Part shown: positions 53,538-64,000 of the stretch, in pieces
Numbering within the stretch: position 1 is the first letter of the stretch
Layout of the letters: each line of letters begins with the position of its first letter
Assembly: GCA_964030785.1 (NCBI GenBank)
Contig: OZ034978.1
Coordinates: 5,155,001-5,219,000 of the forward strand
DNA length: 64,000 nucleotides
Direction of reading: 5' to 3'
Origin: Siderastrea siderea
Lineage: Eukaryota; Cnidaria; Anthozoa; Scleractinia; Rhizangiidae
Program-made: the position numbers and the translations under genes
The notes under the pieces: model-generated
Told to the model about the DNA's origin: nothing
The model's input: only the letters and a program-made list of their open reading frames with translations
Database searches by the model: none

Positions 53538-55412
53538 ACTCAGGAGGTTAAGATAGGTTGCTTCGTGTTACTGGACATTCTCACTTGTGCTAAAGCTTTG
53601 CATTTTTGCGATTTACTCATACCCCTCACTCCCACCCTCCCCCTCCCCCTCCTGCCAAAGAAAATAACAAAATTGTCATGTATGAAGGACAATCGAAAAA
53701 TCAGGCCTTCCAAAATCTCTCCATTTTTTATCGGTTGCTGGAATGCATCTATTTTCATCCCCAAGTTATGGGAATATCCTTTTCTGTATTCTCAAACGTT
53801 CATATTATTATTTTTTCATATATAAATTTATTTCTGGCTTTGTTTCCGTTATTGGTTTTGTCGATGAGTCGAGAACATTTTCTTAGGGAAATGTGTTAGT
53901 TTTCTGCCACTCTTCTTGTGGTTTTTGTTTTCGTTTTCCTTTTTCTGTTTTCTTTTTCTAATATTAATTTTCGCGGACGCGCTGCTGTGCATATCCTTGT
54001 AATATTGTATGTCACGCAACGTGACAACGTGTTGTCGCCTCCACAAAATAAAAACGTACACCTACCAGGAAGAAACTTCCAATTTGCTGCCTTCTCTTCG
54101 AAGGGGATAAGACATCTTCCGCATTGTTCAGACGTCTGTACCACAAAAAGACAAGTAAGTGAATAACTATACTTATATAGGCAACAAAAAAGATTTCGTA
54201 GGTGGCCTTTGACTCAGGTCGGATATTGAATTGAAATCAGAGCGAACAGAGAGAAGCGCCTTATACAAATAATGTATTTTCCTTTATACCTATTTATATT
54301 AGCATAGTCTCAGCAGCAACACGTTGTTGACAGTGTTGTTATGCATGTTTAACCGTTACTTTTTACGGCGCAAAATCAAAATTTTAGTGATATAAGATTG
54401 TCTGTATATAATTAATGTGGTGTGACGCAGTAGAATTTATCTCTCATGGTAAACGTTTTAATATTTGTCGTTCAAAGTTCCTATTAAAGTAAGCAAGTCT
54501 AATAATCAGTATGTCAACTAAAAGCATATCGATTGGCGAAATATGGAAAGGTGGCTACTCGGCGGTTTTCTATTACAAACCTAATTCTTTTCGACGTTTG
54601 CACAGCTTCTTGTTCGAATTCCCCCGTACACACGTCGGAGGATTGTTTATTTAGTGCTTAATGTTCCCTTATTTGAAAATAATCGAGTTTGATTTAAAAA
54701 AGTCAAGTTATTGCTACAAATATAAAGTGTTAAAATTTAAAAACAAATAAAATTGGGAGCATTGACCAAAATGACCAACGTATCATTGATTTTTGTTTCA
54801 AATGATATGCAGCTTGTAATATGAGAACAACAGAGAAAACGGCGAAATGTGTGAAAATGGTCTCTACGTTTTTTGCCTCTAGCGCGCTTGCTTTTTACGG
54901 GCCAAACTAACCATTTCAGTATGATAAAGAAGAATAATTGCCCGTTCGATAGAATCCCTTTTTGCCCTGTAGATACGTATACCCCCGGCGCTGTGATCTT
55001 CCGAAATAAGGTAAAATTTGATGAATCAACTGAAGAGCGAATGCTATATTTTTTAAGCGTGTAAATAGCAAAGAAAAATTGTTAACATGGCAATGAAGTG
55101 TGGTTTAAAAGGAAGTCCAAGGGATGAATAACAAATGGTGAAAAAGTGAATTTAGTCCGAGCTTTTGTTGTCATGTTCTGGCGAGTTGAAAATACGCTAA
55201 TTTGCATAATTTACCTCGGCCTTCGACGGCGGTTGGGCAGCTTTTCGAACTTTGTCCGTTTTTGTCAAAATAAGGCCTCGCTGGAACTTTTGGGTATCAT
55301 TTTTTAAAAAGGTTCACCAAAAGGGTCTTTTTGGTGTAGAAAAAGAAAATTCGAATTTTCGCTTCCTGACCGCGGATTCTTGAAAGTTACAGACAGTGGC
55401 TCTTAAGGTTCC
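53538..55412. repeat. Right arm of the inverted duplication (partner 46169-48035)
   Basis: This is the inverse of the left arm, starting at TACTCAGGAGGTTAAGATAG. From 53652 onward it is also the first half of tandem copy A, so the same sequence occurs four times in the window: once inverted and three times direct. Confidence 0.93.
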
Positions 55413-55625
55413 TGTAACGATCCTTCAGGATCGGTCCTGCAACGATCCTTAAGGTCTTTGCAAAGACATCAAGGATCCTTGTGCAGGATATTGCGCAGGA
55501 TCCTAAAAGATTTTAGAGGAACCTTTAAGTAGGATCCTATCAAAAACGATTAAATGCCATTTAGGATACTGTAGGATCCTGTGTAATCTCATAAGATCCT
55601 AGAAAATACTGTAGGATCCTCATAG
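55413..55625. repeat. GGATCCT-rich degenerate minisatellite (copy A)
   Basis: The palindromic word AGGATCCT and variants (CGATCCTT, AGGATCCTTG, TAGGATCCTG, AAGATCCTAG) occur more than ten times in about 200 bp at irregular spacing. The same tract is repeated in copies B (58870-59082) and C (62327-62539). It starts exactly at the outer edge of the palindrome arm. Confidence 0.8.
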
Positions 55626-56532
55626 GATTTCTACCAGGTTACATCTGTCGATAAAGCCTTCATTCGTCGAGCAACTTAGATTTTTGACGGATTAATATTT
55701 GCATTTTAATGTCAAATACCTTCAAACAAATAAGTACTACCGTGTGGCACTAAATTTTTGCAGGTTCTAGTTTTTGCTACTTTTGCGGTTTTTTCGCGAT
55801 CCACAAAAACAAGTTCCCACTAAATAAAAATTGCTGCCATTTTTTCCGCAAAAATTTACTCCACTGTAGAAATTATATACAAAAATTAAAATACTGGTTT
55901 GAAGAAGAAAATGCTATAGATAAGTCGGGGGATAATACATCAAGTGGTACCCTAGTTATGTTTTATCTGTATCTCGATTGCATGTACTCAAACAAAAAAA
56001 CAAAACAAAATGTTACCAGTTCCATTTGAACGCAGTCTTTTCCAATCGCAAAAATTGGTTCCCGCAAAACACAAAAAATTGCCAATCCGCATAATTAAAC
56101 TCCCGCAAAAATTTAGTGCCACACGGTAATTTGAGCTCACTGGGATAGAAGAAAGAGAATATATACGGCCGTTGGGTCATCAGGCGTTGATCTTTTCCCG
56201 ATACAGGTCGATATCGGCGAAGATAAGATCACACTAGACAAATACATACATTTGAAACACATCGTGACTCCATCTTTAAAAGTGCCATCCTACAGTCTGG
56301 CCTATTGTCCTGGACGTTTTCCGTTAGAGCCTGGAGCCCATAGTTTCTTCTTGCTTCGGAGCCTTTTGTTAATGCGATGAAGTACTCGAACTGCCACTTA
56401 TTTCGTCTCTAAGAGGCTGGAAGCCGTGCACGTTTGAGGCCCTGAATTTTGTGGTCGGGACCAAAGGGATTTTCCAAATTGGTTTAAACTCCTTGAAAAT
56501 AGTTATGCTGTACGTCTGCCAAGGAATCTTAC
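55626..56532 (-). other. Receptor intron between tract and exon (copy A)
   Basis: A/T-rich sequence containing the near-inverted words ACCGTGTGGCACTAAATTTT (55739) and AAATTTAGTGCCACACGGT (56110). These bound a 0.39-kb foldback-type insert that includes AAAAATTGCTGCC words. No coding signal is seen. Identical sequence occurs in copies B and C. Confidence 0.6.
55738..56128. mobile_element. Foldback/MITE with ACCGTGTGGCACTAAATTTT ends (copy A)
   Basis: The left end TACCGTGTGGCACTAAATTT and the right end AAATTTAGTGCCACACGGTA are exact inverse sequences, about 390 bp apart, each next to TA. Internal words CGCAAAAATT and CCGCAAAAC recur. Because it lies inside the 3,457-bp unit it also occurs at about 59195-59585 and 62652-63042. 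Confidence 0.8.
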
Positions 56533-56774
56533 CTTCCTCTGGGTTATCGCTTTCGATATTTGTTGTGAGCATGTTTAAAAGAGAGCTATCAGCTGTCAGT
56601 GATTGAAACATCATACTGCACTTCTGTTTGTCAAAAGGAAAGAACTCCACGTTCAGATCACACGAGCTTTTAAAGGTCGCCGGAGACACCCACATGTTCT
56701 CTCCACTGTCACGAACCAGCACAAAGCTTCGGAATTTCTCCAAGTGACCTGCTTGAACGACCAATTCGTCAGCA
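56533..56774 (-). CDS. Cys-loop receptor ligand-binding exon, copy A
   Basis: The acceptor TTTCTTTACAG precedes 56774 and the donor GTAAGATT follows 56533. The 242-bp exon opens with ADEL, equivalent to the NADE motif where nicotinic receptor exons often begin. It carries the Cys-loop, CDLNVEFFPFDKQKC (13 residues between the cysteines, with FPFD), at residues 38-52 of the exon, and GENMWVSPATFKSS before it (loop E/beta-6 region). It ends DNPEE plus one base, which completes a codon with the first two bases of the exon at 45801 and leads into loop C and TM1. This in-phase join supports a single gene. Two further identical exons lie at 59990 and 63447. Confidence 0.9.
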
Positions 56775-57108
56775 CTGTAAAGAAATTGAAGAGAGATATT
56801 TGTCCTTCGACATCACTGGAAGGGCTGTATTTGGGCTACGATACCGAACGTCGTGATCAGAACTCGAAGAAAGAAATACTATATGCATATCAGCAGTGGA
56901 AGATACAAAAAGAAATATTTGGGTTACGAAACCTGAAATTATGACTGGAAGGTATTATCTGAAAGGGGTAATTAAAATGAGAAATCTGATTTTGGCAGTA
57001 GAAAGTTATTTAAAGGAATATTTGCACTAAAATAACCTTTGCTTCTAAAGCGCTAAAAGGTAGTTATAGGGATATATGTATCCCAAAGGGATATAGGGAT
57101 ATATGTAT

Positions 57109-60100
57109 CTGCCAAAGAAAATAACAAAATTGTCATGTATGAAGGACAATCGAAAAATCAGGCCTTCCAAAATCTCTCCATTTTTTATCGGTTGCTGGAA
57201 TGCATCTATTTTCATCCCCAAGTTATGGGAATATCCTTTTCTGTATTCTCAAACGTTCATATTATTATTTTTTCATATATAAATTTATTTCTGGCTTTGT
57301 TTCCGTTATTGGTTTTGTCGATGAGTCGAGAACATTTTCTTAGGGAAATGTGTTAGTTTTCTGCCACTCTTCTTGTGGTTTTTGTTTTCGTTTTCCTTTT
57401 TCTGTTTTCTTTTTCTAATATTAATTTTCGCGGACGCGCTGCTGTGCATATCCTTGTAATATTGTATGTCACGCAACGTGACAACGTGTTGTCGCCTCCA
57501 CAAAATAAAAACGTACACCTACCAGGAAGAAACTTCCAATTTGCTGCCTTCTCTTCGAAGGGGATAAGACATCTTCCGCATTGTTCAGACGTCTGTACCA
57601 CAAAAAGACAAGTAAGTGAATAACTATACTTATATAGGCAACAAAAAAGATTTCGTAGGTGGCCTTTGACTCAGGTCGGATATTGAATTGAAATCAGAGC
57701 GAACAGAGAGAAGCGCCTTATACAAATAATGTATTTTCCTTTATACCTATTTATATTAGCATAGTCTCAGCAGCAACACGTTGTTGACAGTGTTGTTATG
57801 CATGTTTAACCGTTACTTTTTACGGCGCAAAATCAAAATTTTAGTGATATAAGATTGTCTGTATATAATTAATGTGGTGTGACGCAGTAGAATTTATCTC
57901 TCATGGTAAACGTTTTAATATTTGTCGTTCAAAGTTCCTATTAAAGTAAGCAAGTCTAATAATCAGTATGTCAACTAAAAGCATATCGATTGGCGAAATA
58001 TGGAAAGGTGGCTACTCGGCGGTTTTCTATTACAAACCTAATTCTTTTCGACGTTTGCACAGCTTCTTGTTCGAATTCCCCCGTACACACGTCGGAGGAT
58101 TGTTTATTTAGTGCTTAATGTTCCCTTATTTGAAAATAATCGAGTTTGATTTAAAAAAGTCAAGTTATTGCTACAAATATAAAGTGTTAAAATTTAAAAA
58201 CAAATAAAATTGGGAGCATTGACCAAAATGACCAACGTATCATTGATTTTTGTTTCAAATGATATGCAGCTTGTAATATGAGAACAACAGAGAAAACGGC
58301 GAAATGTGTGAAAATGGTCTCTACGTTTTTTGCCTCTAGCGCGCTTGCTTTTTACGGGCCAAACTAACCATTTCAGTATGATAAAGAAGAATAATTGCCC
58401 GTTCGATAGAATCCCTTTTTGCCCTGTAGATACGTATACCCCCGGCGCTGTGATCTTCCGAAATAAGGTAAAATTTGATGAATCAACTGAAGAGCGAATG
58501 CTATATTTTTTAAGCGTGTAAATAGCAAAGAAAAATTGTTAACATGGCAATGAAGTGTGGTTTAAAAGGAAGTCCAAGGGATGAATAACAAATGGTGAAA
58601 AAGTGAATTTAGTCCGAGCTTTTGTTGTCATGTTCTGGCGAGTTGAAAATACGCTAATTTGCATAATTTACCTCGGCCTTCGACGACGGTTGGGCAGCTT
58701 TTCGAACTTTGTCCGTTTTTGTCAAAATAAGGCCTCGCTGGAACTTTTGGGTATCATTTTTTAAAAAGGTTCACCAAAAGGGTCTTTTTGGTGTAGAAAA
58801 AGAAAATTCGAATTTTCGCTTCCTGACCGCGGATTCTTGAAAGTTACAGACAGTGGCTCTTAAGGTTCCTGTAACGATCCTTCAGGATCGGTCCTGCAAC
58901 GATCCTTAAGGTCTTTGCAAAGACATCAAGGATCCTTGTGCAGGATATTGCGCAGGATCCTAAAAGATTTTAGAGGAACCTTTAAGTAGGATCCTATCAA
59001 AAACGATTAAATGCCATTTAGGATACTGTAGGATCCTGTGTAATCTCATAAGATCCTAGAAAATACTGTAGGATCCTCATAGGATTTCTACCAGGTTACA
59101 TCTGTCGATAAAGCCTTCATTCGTCGAGCAACTTAGATTTTTGACGGATTAATATTTGCATTTTAATGTCAAATACCTTCAAACAAATAAGTACTACCGT
59201 GTGGCACTAAATTTTTGCAGGTTCTAGTTTTTGCTACTTTTGCGGTTTTTTCGCGATCCACAAAAACAAGTTCCCACTAAATAAAAATTGCTGCCATTTT
59301 TTCCGCAAAAATTTACTCCACTGTAGAAATTATATACAAAAATTAAAATACTGGTTTGAAGAAGAAAATGCTATAGATAAGTCGGGGGATAATACATCAA
59401 GTGGTACCCTAGTTATGTTTTATCTGTATCTCGATTGCATGTACTCAAACAAAAAAACAAAACAAAATGTTACCAGTTCCATTTGAACGCAGTCTTTTCC
59501 AATCGCAAAAATTGGTTCCCGCAAAACACAAAAAATTGCCAATCCGCATAATTAAACTCCCGCAAAAATTTAGTGCCACACGGTAATTTGAGCTCACTGG
59601 GATAGAAGAAAGAGAATATATACGGCCGTTGGGTCATCAGGCGTTGATCTTTTCCCGATACAGGTCGATATCGGCGAAGATAAGATCACACTAGACAAAT
59701 ACATACATTTGAAACACATCGTGACTCCATCTTTAAAAGTGCCATCCTACAGTCTGGCCTATTGTCCTGGACGTTTTCCGTTAGAGCCTGGAGCCCATAG
59801 TTTCTTCTTGCTTCGGAGCCTTTTGTTAATGCGATGAAGTACTCGAACTGCCACTTATTTCGTCTCTAAGAGGCTGGAAGCCGTGCACGTTTGAGGCCCT
59901 GAATTTTGTGGTCGGGACCAAAGGGATTTTCCAAATTGGTTTAAACTCCTTGAAAATAGTTATGCTGTACGTCTGCCAAGGAATCTTACCTTCCTCTGGG
60001 TTATCGCTTTCGATATTTGTTGTGAGCATGTTTAAAAGAGAGCTATCAGCTGTCAGTGATTGAAACATCATACTGCACTTCTGTTTGTCAAAAGGAAAGA

Positions 60101-60565
60101 ACTCCACGTTCAGATCACACGAGCTTTTAAAGGTCGCCGGAGACACCCACATGTTCTCTCCACTGTCACGAACCAGCACAAAGCTTCGGAATTTCTCCAA
60201 GTGACCTGCTTGAACGACCAATTCGTCAGCACTGTAAAGAAATTGAAGAGAGATATTTGTCCTTCGACATCACTGGAAGGGCTGTATTTGGGCTACGATA
60301 CCGAACGTCGTGATCAGAACTCGAAGAAAGAAATACTATATGCATATCAGCAGTGGAAGATACAAAAAGAAATATTTGGGTTACGAAACCTGAAATTATG
60401 ACTGGAAGGTATTATCTGAAAGGGGTAATTAAAATGAGAAATCTGATTTTGGCAGTAGAAAGTTATTTAAAGGAATATTTGCACTAAAATAACCTTTGCT
60501 TCTAAAGCGCTAAAAGGTAGTTATAGGGATATATGTATCCCAAAGGGATATAGGGATATATGTAT
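57109..60565. repeat. 3,457-bp tandem copy B
   Basis: Copy B is virtually identical to copy A across its full length and has the same total length. It shares with copy C the A at 58686. The junction with A consists of GGGATATATGTATC twice, separated by CCAAAGGGATATA. Confidence 0.96.
59990..60231 (-). CDS. Cys-loop receptor ligand-binding exon, copy B
   Basis: The sequence, splice sites and phases are identical to the exon at 56533-56774. Because the exon is 242 bp, using both copies in one mRNA would shift the frame. Either one copy is chosen per transcript or only one is functional. Confidence 0.85.
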
Positions 60566-63500
60566 CTGCCAAAGAAAATAACAAAATTGTCATGTATGAA
60601 GGACAATCGAAAAATCAGGCCTTCCAAAATCTCTCCATTTTTTATCGGTTGCTGGAATGCATCTATTTTCATCCCCAAGTTATGGGAATATCCTTTTCTG
60701 TATTCTCAAACGTTCATATTATTATTTTTTCATATATAAATTTATTTCTGGCTTTGTTTCCGTTATTGGTTTTGTCGATGAGTCGAGAACATTTTCTTAG
60801 GGAAATGTGTTAGTTTTCTGCCACTCTTCTTGTGGTTTTTGTTTTCGTTTTCCTTTTTCTGTTTTCTTTTTCTAATATTAATTTTCGCGGACGCGCTGCT
60901 GTGCATATCCTTGTAATATTGTATGTCACGCAACGTGACAACGTGTTGTCGCCTCCACAAAATAAAAACGTACACCTACCAGGAAGAAACTTCCAATTTG
61001 CTGCCTTCTCTTCGAAGGGGATAAGACATCTTCCGCATTGTTCAGACGTCTGTACCACAAAAAGACAAGTAAGTGAATAACTATACTTATATAGGCAACA
61101 AAAAAGATTTCGTAGGTGGCCTTTGACTCAGGTCGGATATTGAATTGAAATCAGAGCGAACAGAGAGAAGCGCCTTATACAAATAATGTATTTTCCTTTA
61201 TACCTATTTATATTAGCATAGTCTCAGCAGCAACACGTTGTTGACAGTGTTGTTATGCATGTTTAACCGTTACTTTTTACGGCGCAAAATCAAAATTTTA
61301 GTGATATAAGATTGTCTGTATATAATTAATGTGGTGTGACGCAGTAGAATTTATCTCTCATGGTAAACGTTTTAATATTTGTCGTTCAAAGTTCCTATTA
61401 AAGTAAGCAAGTCTAATAATCAGTATGTCAACTAAAAGCATATCGATTGGCGAAATATGGAAAGGTGGCTACTCGGCGGTTTTCTATTACAAACCTAATT
61501 CTTTTCGACGTTTGCACAGCTTCTTGTTCGAATTCCCCCGTACACACGTCGGAGGATTGTTTATTTAGTGCTTAATGTTCCCTTATTTGAAAATAATCGA
61601 GTTTGATTTAAAAAAGTCAAGTTATTGCTACAAATATAAAGTGTTAAAATTTAAAAACAAATAAAATTGGGAGCATTGACCAAAATGACCAACGTATCAT
61701 TGATTTTTGTTTCAAATGATATGCAGCTTGTAATATGAGAACAACAGAGAAAACGGCGAAATGTGTGAAAATGGTCTCTACGTTTTTTGCCTCTAGCGCG
61801 CTTGCTTTTTACGGGCCAAACTAACCATTTCAGTATGATAAAGAAGAATAATTGCCCGTTCGATAGAATCCCTTTTTGCCCTGTAGATACGTATACCCCC
61901 GGCGCTGTGATCTTCCGAAATAAGGTAAAATTTGATGAATCAACTGAAGAGCGAATGCTATATTTTTTAAGCGTGTAAATAGCAAAGAAAAATTGTTAAC
62001 ATGGCAATGAAGTGTGGTTTAAAAGGAAGTCCAAGGGATGAATAACAAATGGTGAAAAAGTGAATTTAGTCCGAGCTTTTGTTGTCATGTTCTGGCGAGT
62101 TGAAAATACGCTAATTTGCATAATTTACCTCGGCCTTCGACGACGGTTGGGCAGCTTTTCGAACTTTGTCCGTTTTTGTCAAAATAAGGCCTCGCTGGAA
62201 CTTTTGGGTATCATTTTTTAAAAAGGTTCACCAAAAGGGTCTTTTTGGTGTAGAAAAAGAAAATTCGAATTTTCGCTTCCTGACCGCGGATTCTTGAAAG
62301 TTACAGACAGTGGCTCTTAAGGTTCCTGTAACGATCCTTCAGGATCGGTCCTGCAACGATCCTTAAGGTCTTTGCAAAGACATCAAGGATCCTTGTGCAG
62401 GATATTGCGCAGGATCCTAAAAGATTTTAGAGGAACCTTTAAGTAGGATCCTATCAAAAACGATTAAATGCCATTTAGGATACTGTAGGATCCTGTGTAA
62501 TCTCATAAGATCCTAGAAAATACTGTAGGATCCTCATAGGATTTCTACCAGGTTACATCTGTCGATAAAGCCTTCATTCGTCGAGCAACTTAGATTTTTG
62601 ACGGATTAATATTTGCATTTTAATGTCAAATACCTTCAAACAAATAAGTACTACCGTGTGGCACTAAATTTTTGCAGGTTCTAGTTTTTGCTACTTTTGC
62701 GGTTTTTTCGCGATCCACAAAAACAAGTTCCCACTAAATAAAAATTGCTGCCATTTTTTCCGCAAAAATTTACTCCACTGTAGAAATTATATACAAAAAT
62801 TAAAATACTGGTTTGAAGAAGAAAATGCTATAGATAAGTCGGGGGATAATACATCAAGTGGTACCCTAGTTATGTTTTATCTGTATCTCGATTGCATGTA
62901 CTCAAACAAAAAAACAAAACAAAATGTTACCAGTTCCATTTGAACGCAGTCTTTTCCAATCGCAAAAATTGGTTCCCGCAAAACACAAAAAATTGCCAAT
63001 CCGCATAATTAAACTCCCGCAAAAATTTAGTGCCACACGGTAATTTGAGCTCACTGGGATAGAAGAAAGAGAATATATACGGCCGTTGGGTCATCAGGCG
63101 TTGATCTTTTCCCGATACAGGTCGATATCGGCGAAGATAAGATCACACTAGACAAATACATACATTTGAAACACATCGTGACTCCATCTTTAAAAGTGCC
63201 ATCCTACAGTCTGGCCTATTGTCCTGGACGTTTTCCGTTAGAGCCTGGAGCCCATAGTTTCTTCTTGCTTCGGAGCCTTTTGTTAATGCGATGAAGTACT
63301 CGAACTGCCACTTATTTCGTCTCTAAGAGGCTGGAAGCCGTGCACGTTTGAGGCCCTGAATTTTGTGGTCGGGACCAAAGGGATTTTCCAAATTGGTTTA
63401 AACTCCTTGAAAATAGTTATGCTGTACGTCTGCCAAGGAATCTTACCTTCCTCTGGGTTATCGCTTTCGATATTTGTTGTGAGCATGTTTAAAAGAGAGC

Positions 63501-63996
63501 TATCAGCTGTCAGTGATTGAAACATCATACTGCACTTCTGTTTGTCAAAAGGAAAGAACTCCACGTTCAGATCACACGAGCTTTTAAAGGTCGCCGGAGA
63601 CACCCACATGTTCTCTCCACTGTCACGAACCAGCACAAAGCTTCGGAATTTCTCCAAGTGACCTGCTTGAACGACCAATTCGTCAGCACTGTAAAGAAAT
63701 TGAAGAGAGATATTTGTCCTTCGACATCACTGGAAGGGCTGTATTTGGGCTACGATACCGAACGTCGTGATCAGAACTCGAAGAAAGAAATACTATATGC
63801 ATATCAGCAGTGGAAGATACAAAAAGAAATATTTGGGTTACGAAACCTGAAATTATGACTGGAAGGTATTATCTGAAAGGGGTAATTAAAATGAGAAATC
63901 TGATTTTGGCAGTAGAAAGTTATTTAAAGGAATATTTGCACTAAAATAACCTTTGCTTCTAAAGCGCTAAAAGGTAGTTATAGGGATATATGTATC
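60566..63996. repeat. 3,457-bp tandem copy C (last)
   Basis: Copy C matches B up to TAGGGATATATGTATC near 63996, then diverges (TGGA instead of CCAAAGG), so the array ends here. It is 26 bp shorter than a full period because it has only one GGGATATATGTATC word at its end. Confidence 0.93.
63447..63688 (-). CDS. Cys-loop receptor ligand-binding exon, copy C
   Basis: This is the third identical copy of the 242-bp exon. It is the copy nearest to the expected upstream exons, which would lie to the right of the window. No substitution, stop or splice-site change separates the three copies. Confidence 0.85.
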
Positions 63997-64000
63997 TGGA

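Larger units (their letters stand above)
53652..57108. repeat. 3,457-bp tandem copy A
   Basis: It starts CTGCCAAAGAAAATAACAAA and ends GGGATATATGTAT. It contains the arm-homologous half, the GGATCCT tract, intron sequence and the receptor exon at 56533-56774. It differs from copies B and C at 55229 (G, versus A at 58686 and 62143); the G agrees with the left palindrome arm. Confidence 0.96.

Noticed and set aside
56603..56944. 113-codon plus-strand frame overlapping the receptor exon (also at 60060 and 63517)
   Set aside because: It is the antisense shadow of the Cys-loop exon; the exon has matching splice phases and a diagnostic motif on the minus strand.
1..64000. CRISPR array, prokaryotic operon, replication origin or phage island
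   Set aside because: Introns, retroelements, eukaryotic promoters and the histone stem-loop show eukaryotic nuclear DNA; the tandem repeats are far too long and lack spacer structure.

Overview
This is eukaryotic DNA, most likely from an anthozoan cnidarian (a coral or sea anemone). The gene evidence is spliced genes with GT/AG introns in matching phase, a nicotinic-type Cys-loop receptor subunit and a histone-fold gene with a metazoan histone 3' stem-loop. The anthozoan assignment rests on repeat families I recognise from memory and is an inference. There is no bacterial operon, CRISPR array or tRNA gene. Much of the window is introns, transposable elements and duplicated blocks.

Region by region: (1) 530-9407, minus strand: a five-exon gene whose exons join in phase into a 614-residue putative type II membrane glycoprotein of a family I do not recognise. 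Its introns hold a 5'-truncated LINE in a GGAT microsatellite, a tRNA-derived SINE and a GC-rich foldback element. (2) 9.8-16.2 kb: two diverged copies of a repeat block rich in the motif TTCGAGTTATCGAG (pogo-like terminal repeats), with a 298-bp tandem duplication and a later MITE insertion. (3) 17-24.5 kb: a 0.75-kb inverted repeat enclosing nested elements, including a broken Penelope-like reverse transcriptase and an inverted copy of a segment also found at 28.4-29.0 kb. (4) 29.65-41.4 kb: a tandem array of a 5.3-5.4-kb unit (two full copies and one partial). Each full copy carries a tiny intronless gene for an 84-aa H2B-like protein lacking helix alpha-1, with CCAAT box, TATA box and a histone 3' stem-loop. 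(5) 42-46 kb: a foldback element, a MITE with a perfect 9-bp target duplication, and the intracellular-loop and TM1-3 exons of a Cys-loop receptor gene on the minus strand. (6) 46-55.4 kb: a 1.9-kb-arm inverted duplication whose centre contains a compact 4.5-kb Ty3/gypsy retrotransposon. (7) 53.65-64.0 kb: three almost identical 3,457-bp tandem copies, each containing the same 242-bp receptor exon with the Cys-loop.

The receptor exons join in phase (56533 to 45801, then 45367 to 44326), so one gene runs right to left across 44-64 kb and beyond the window. Its TM4 exon and N-terminal exons were not found. Because the triplicated exon is 242 bp (not a multiple of 3), only one copy can be used per transcript unless the frame is lost.

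The observations most worth follow-up are the duplicated alpha-1-less H2B-like genes, the triplicated receptor exon, and the unclassified type II membrane protein.
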